Shown here piece by piece: positions 61,101 to 64,000 of a stretch of 64,000 bases of DNA. Each line of letters starts with the position of its first letter. Positions within the stretch are counted from its first letter, which is position 1. Origin of the DNA: Viscum album (Eukaryota; Streptophyta; Magnoliopsida; Santalales; Viscaceae); NCBI GenBank assembly GCA_963277665.1, contig OY728121.1, forward strand, positions 956,448,097 through 956,512,096. Direction: 5' to 3'. Both the position numbers and the translations under genes were made by a program. The notes under the pieces are model-generated. The model ran no database searches, was not told where the DNA came from, and saw only the letters and a program-made list of their open reading frames with translations.

Positions 61101-64000
61101 AATGTTTTCAAATGTAATGAGATAGTCAAGTATGTATCTAGTTTTCCAAGACTACTAAACTTTTCTAACCCTCAAGATGTGATTAATTATATATAATGAC
61201 TATTTATTAAAGTAACCACTAGCTCTAGGATAATGGGTATGGGTTTAATAGAACATTTCCATAGAACATTATAACTCTTTTTTTTGTTGATGCTATTAAT
61301 TGCCTCCATAGATCTTATTGACCAAAATATTTTAATTATAAGATAAAAATCCGATCTATATGAAAGATACCTGGAACCATTTTAGGAATACTCTAATACC
61401 ACTGATAGGCCCATGAGAGAGTATACCACAATTAATAATGGTGTGAATTAGTGGTTTCTGAAAACACATACTCTCAAACAACTTTATTATTATTTCTATT
61501 TTGTGTGATTGAATCTTGATGGCGATGATGTGATGAATTTAGAAAGAGTTATGAAGAACACACGTAGTAAAAGGGTTTTCACATGCTTCACTCACTCTTG
61601 TTATCAGGTGTCCAATACCTGGTCAATAATGGTTTTGATCCTACTATTAACTATATTAAATTTTTATCAAAAACAAAATGTATTAGAGTATAGAGATTGA
61701 TCCTAACTCCAATTATAAGGGAGAAATATGAGTTCCAAAATTTCAATCCATATTTAATTTATGAATTCAAGTGACTTAATAATATTGATCAAATTTTCAC
61801 ACATACACTTCTCTATTGTTTTAACAAAAAATTCCAAGAATGGGAAACTTGTTATCTCAGAGTTCTATAGCCTTTTCAATACACCTTAGCTTAGGTGAGA
61901 TCCCTTAAATTTATAATATTCTAATGCATTGAGGCATTACACTCCATGTTTTTACATGAAACCCATATACAAAAGATATAGAAAATATATATTTCTAAAT
62001 ATTGAACTAGATCCATAATATCTACAATTTTATTATGTAAATTCCACTACCATTGTGGCATGGTCATTTTTTCTCCTTAAATCGAATGAAACACTAGATT
62101 TTCATAGTTTGGATCACTGCATTCTGTCTATTTGATTTGCAGTGTGATTCACTAGATTCCATTATGACTAAAATTAGCTTCCAAAAAACTACAAAACCAA
62201 TTTTCATGGTCTTAAAATCATTGAATAATCAAATACCTACAATTAATAAAGAACCTCCTCACAACACAACACATAATGTTGTGGCATGAAACATATATAT
62301 AAGATAAAGCTACTACTCTACCTATGGACCATCATGGTGAAATAGATACTACTATAACATGATTCATATATTTAATAGTAAAAATATTCCTATGAATCAA
62401 CCCAATCTTGACATAATAATACCATTCATGTTGTGGAGTGCAAGAATTCAAGATTACTTTATCCCTTTACATTATATCTCAACTATAATTTTCATCCTAT
62501 TTAATCACGATAATTTAAAAAAAATAAAGTATCAAAATACTTATCTAACACATGAATAAATTTCATGAGTAAATAAGTTAAAGAATTCATCTAATGCAAA
62601 ATTTATCTGTATACTACAAGATATAAATTGTTTTTTAGAGTTATAAAACCTCTTAGTGTGAAAACCAATAATATATTAACCATGTATCAAATGAAATAAA
62701 CTCAAAAATACCAATTTAAAAATTTACTTATTAATATATCATTAATATACACCGAGATTTCTATATATGGTGAGAGTAAAAGACATAGTAAGATATCCCA
62801 AAGACGTACCAAGAACATCATGATTGTTAAAAACCAATAAGACACTAATTCATTTCATAAAATGTGCCCATATACTTATAGTTTACAAAACTGAAGGATG
62901 CTAATAATATTATAATAAAAAATTATTTGTTAATCCAACTATAAAGAAATCCATATCCCAACTACACACTATAATAATTTACCAAAGACAAATAATAATT
63001 GAAAACTTTAAAATATCTAGTCATTTTTAAATCCAATTACTCAGACACCCTAAATGTCATCCCAATCTTAGGGGAACCCATACACCATGAGATAAAACCA
63101 ACATTGTTATATCCTATCCGAGAGTGGACCGACTACCCCCAAACCTCACCTTATCATTATTGACAAGGTCTCTATACCTAAGTGGTAGTTTTAAATTACC
63201 TCAAATTATCACTACTGACTAGGATCCCACCACGAATTTAGAGTTCCACACTAAACCATTTTATCATTTATGAAAAGGTCCTAATACCCAGGTGGGAGTT
63301 TCTCAAAATCATATCCAAGACCCCACCCCAAAGAAATTAAAATAAAAACAAAACAAAATCCACCAATTAAAATTAATAATAAAATAGAAGATAAATCTGT
63401 TCCACAATTCAATAATAACAATGTCCATACAACTGAATGTACAACCACACTAATAACAACCTCCATGAAGCTTAATGCATGTAGCCACAAAAATAACAAC
63501 CTTAATAAAACATAATTACTTAAATTATGATAATTAATAACTCACACACACCATTCCGAGAATCATCAACAAGTACGCAATTCTATGTAATAGTATCATG
63601 AATAAACCCATTTCAAATCAAACTTTATAAATTCTGGCTTTTTTGGAATACACAGACAAACACACCTAAATATAATCTACCTACCTTAATCATAATGATA
63701 ATGGAAAATCACACCTTCATCCTCAAGAAACCCATCACTATTTGATTCAAAAAACACATAATGGTAATGTCCCCATAAATCCAAAGGGTTTCTCTATGGA
63801 TTAGATAAATCCTGAAGTCAATCCCTATCTCTAAAGGTAGATGAAAGAAAGGAAGAATAATGAGTGAAATTCTATTGATTCATTACCAAAACATACAATA
63901 TTCCAAGAAAGAAGGGATACAATGGAAGAGATCAACCAAAATCTCCCCCAAATCACCCAATGAATCCTTAATTATAATATAGGGACAAAATGGGGGTGAA
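61101..64000. other. AT-rich DNA to the window end, little recognised
   Basis: GAGGCATTACA near 61931-61941 resembles the terminus of the gypsy LTRs (GGGGTATTACA) but has no PPT beside it. Two similar phrases (ATCATTATTGACAAGGTCTC near 63154 and ATCATTTATGAAAAGGTCCT near 63263) hint at an eroded repeat. The plus-strand stretches 61509-61700 and 62359-62559 and the minus-strand 63281-63499 have no domain. Confidence 0.4.

Noticed and set aside
61921..61945. Possible LTR terminus GAGGCATTACA
   Set aside because: No polypurine tract or PBS is beside it and only about 11 bases match; not enough to call an element.
1..64000. Host protein-coding genes
   Set aside because: I looked for exon-like runs with recognisable domains on both strands and found only retrotransposon-derived frames.

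Overview
The window looks like retrotransposon-packed, probably heterochromatic DNA from a plant nuclear genome. Three things point there: strong AT richness, Ty1/copia polyprotein remnants of the plant SIRE/Maximus type, and long-LTR Ty3/gypsy elements that carry only a gag region. The species cannot be named from the sequence. I see no host gene, no tRNA or rRNA, and no intact open reading frame. Every coding region is a decayed transposon gene.

Region by region. (1) 1-11546: SIRE-type copia material. A minus-strand element runs 5' LTR (9752-11546), PBS, gag, protease, integrase, RT and RNase H, then a 27-bp tandem array and a third ORF (4117 down to about 2261). Its expected 3' LTR is missing. 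In its place an inverted copy of the 5' end (LTR, PBS, 750 bp of gag) occupies 1-2260. (2) 11547-20267: a minus-strand gypsy unit with gag-only internal DNA between two LTRs. One LTR (12024-16517) is 4.5 kb. The other (18829-20267) is the same LTR with about 3 kb missing. A second PBS on the far side of the long LTR suggests a tandem LTR-internal-LTR-internal structure. (3) 20268-34177: two relatives of that LTR in opposite orientation (about 20268-23355 plus, about 31140-34177 minus). The intervening DNA is full of decayed tandem repeats, including a 35-bp hairpin-forming minisatellite and an 80-bp repeat. (4) 34178-52975: an old minus-strand LTR pair. Its right-hand LTR (39253-52975) is split by a complete gag-only element (41775-50727) with 3.1-3.2 kb LTRs and a 5-bp target duplication AGTTA. 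(5) 52976 to about 56600: a truncated plus-strand copia (gag remnant, polypurine tract at 55277-55291, 3' LTR start at 55292). (6) 56600-64000: AT-rich DNA with one further relative of the long gypsy LTR around 59.2-61.1 kb and little else that I can recognise.

Three themes recur. The LTRs of the dominant gypsy family carry short arrays of a repeat of about 190 bp with a conserved core of about 60 bp, found in both orientations at four sites. Several dead coding frames have collected many nonsense codons but almost no frameshifts. The two gypsy elements whose internal DNA I can delimit and identify keep gag only, so they would have depended on other elements for reverse transcription and integration.
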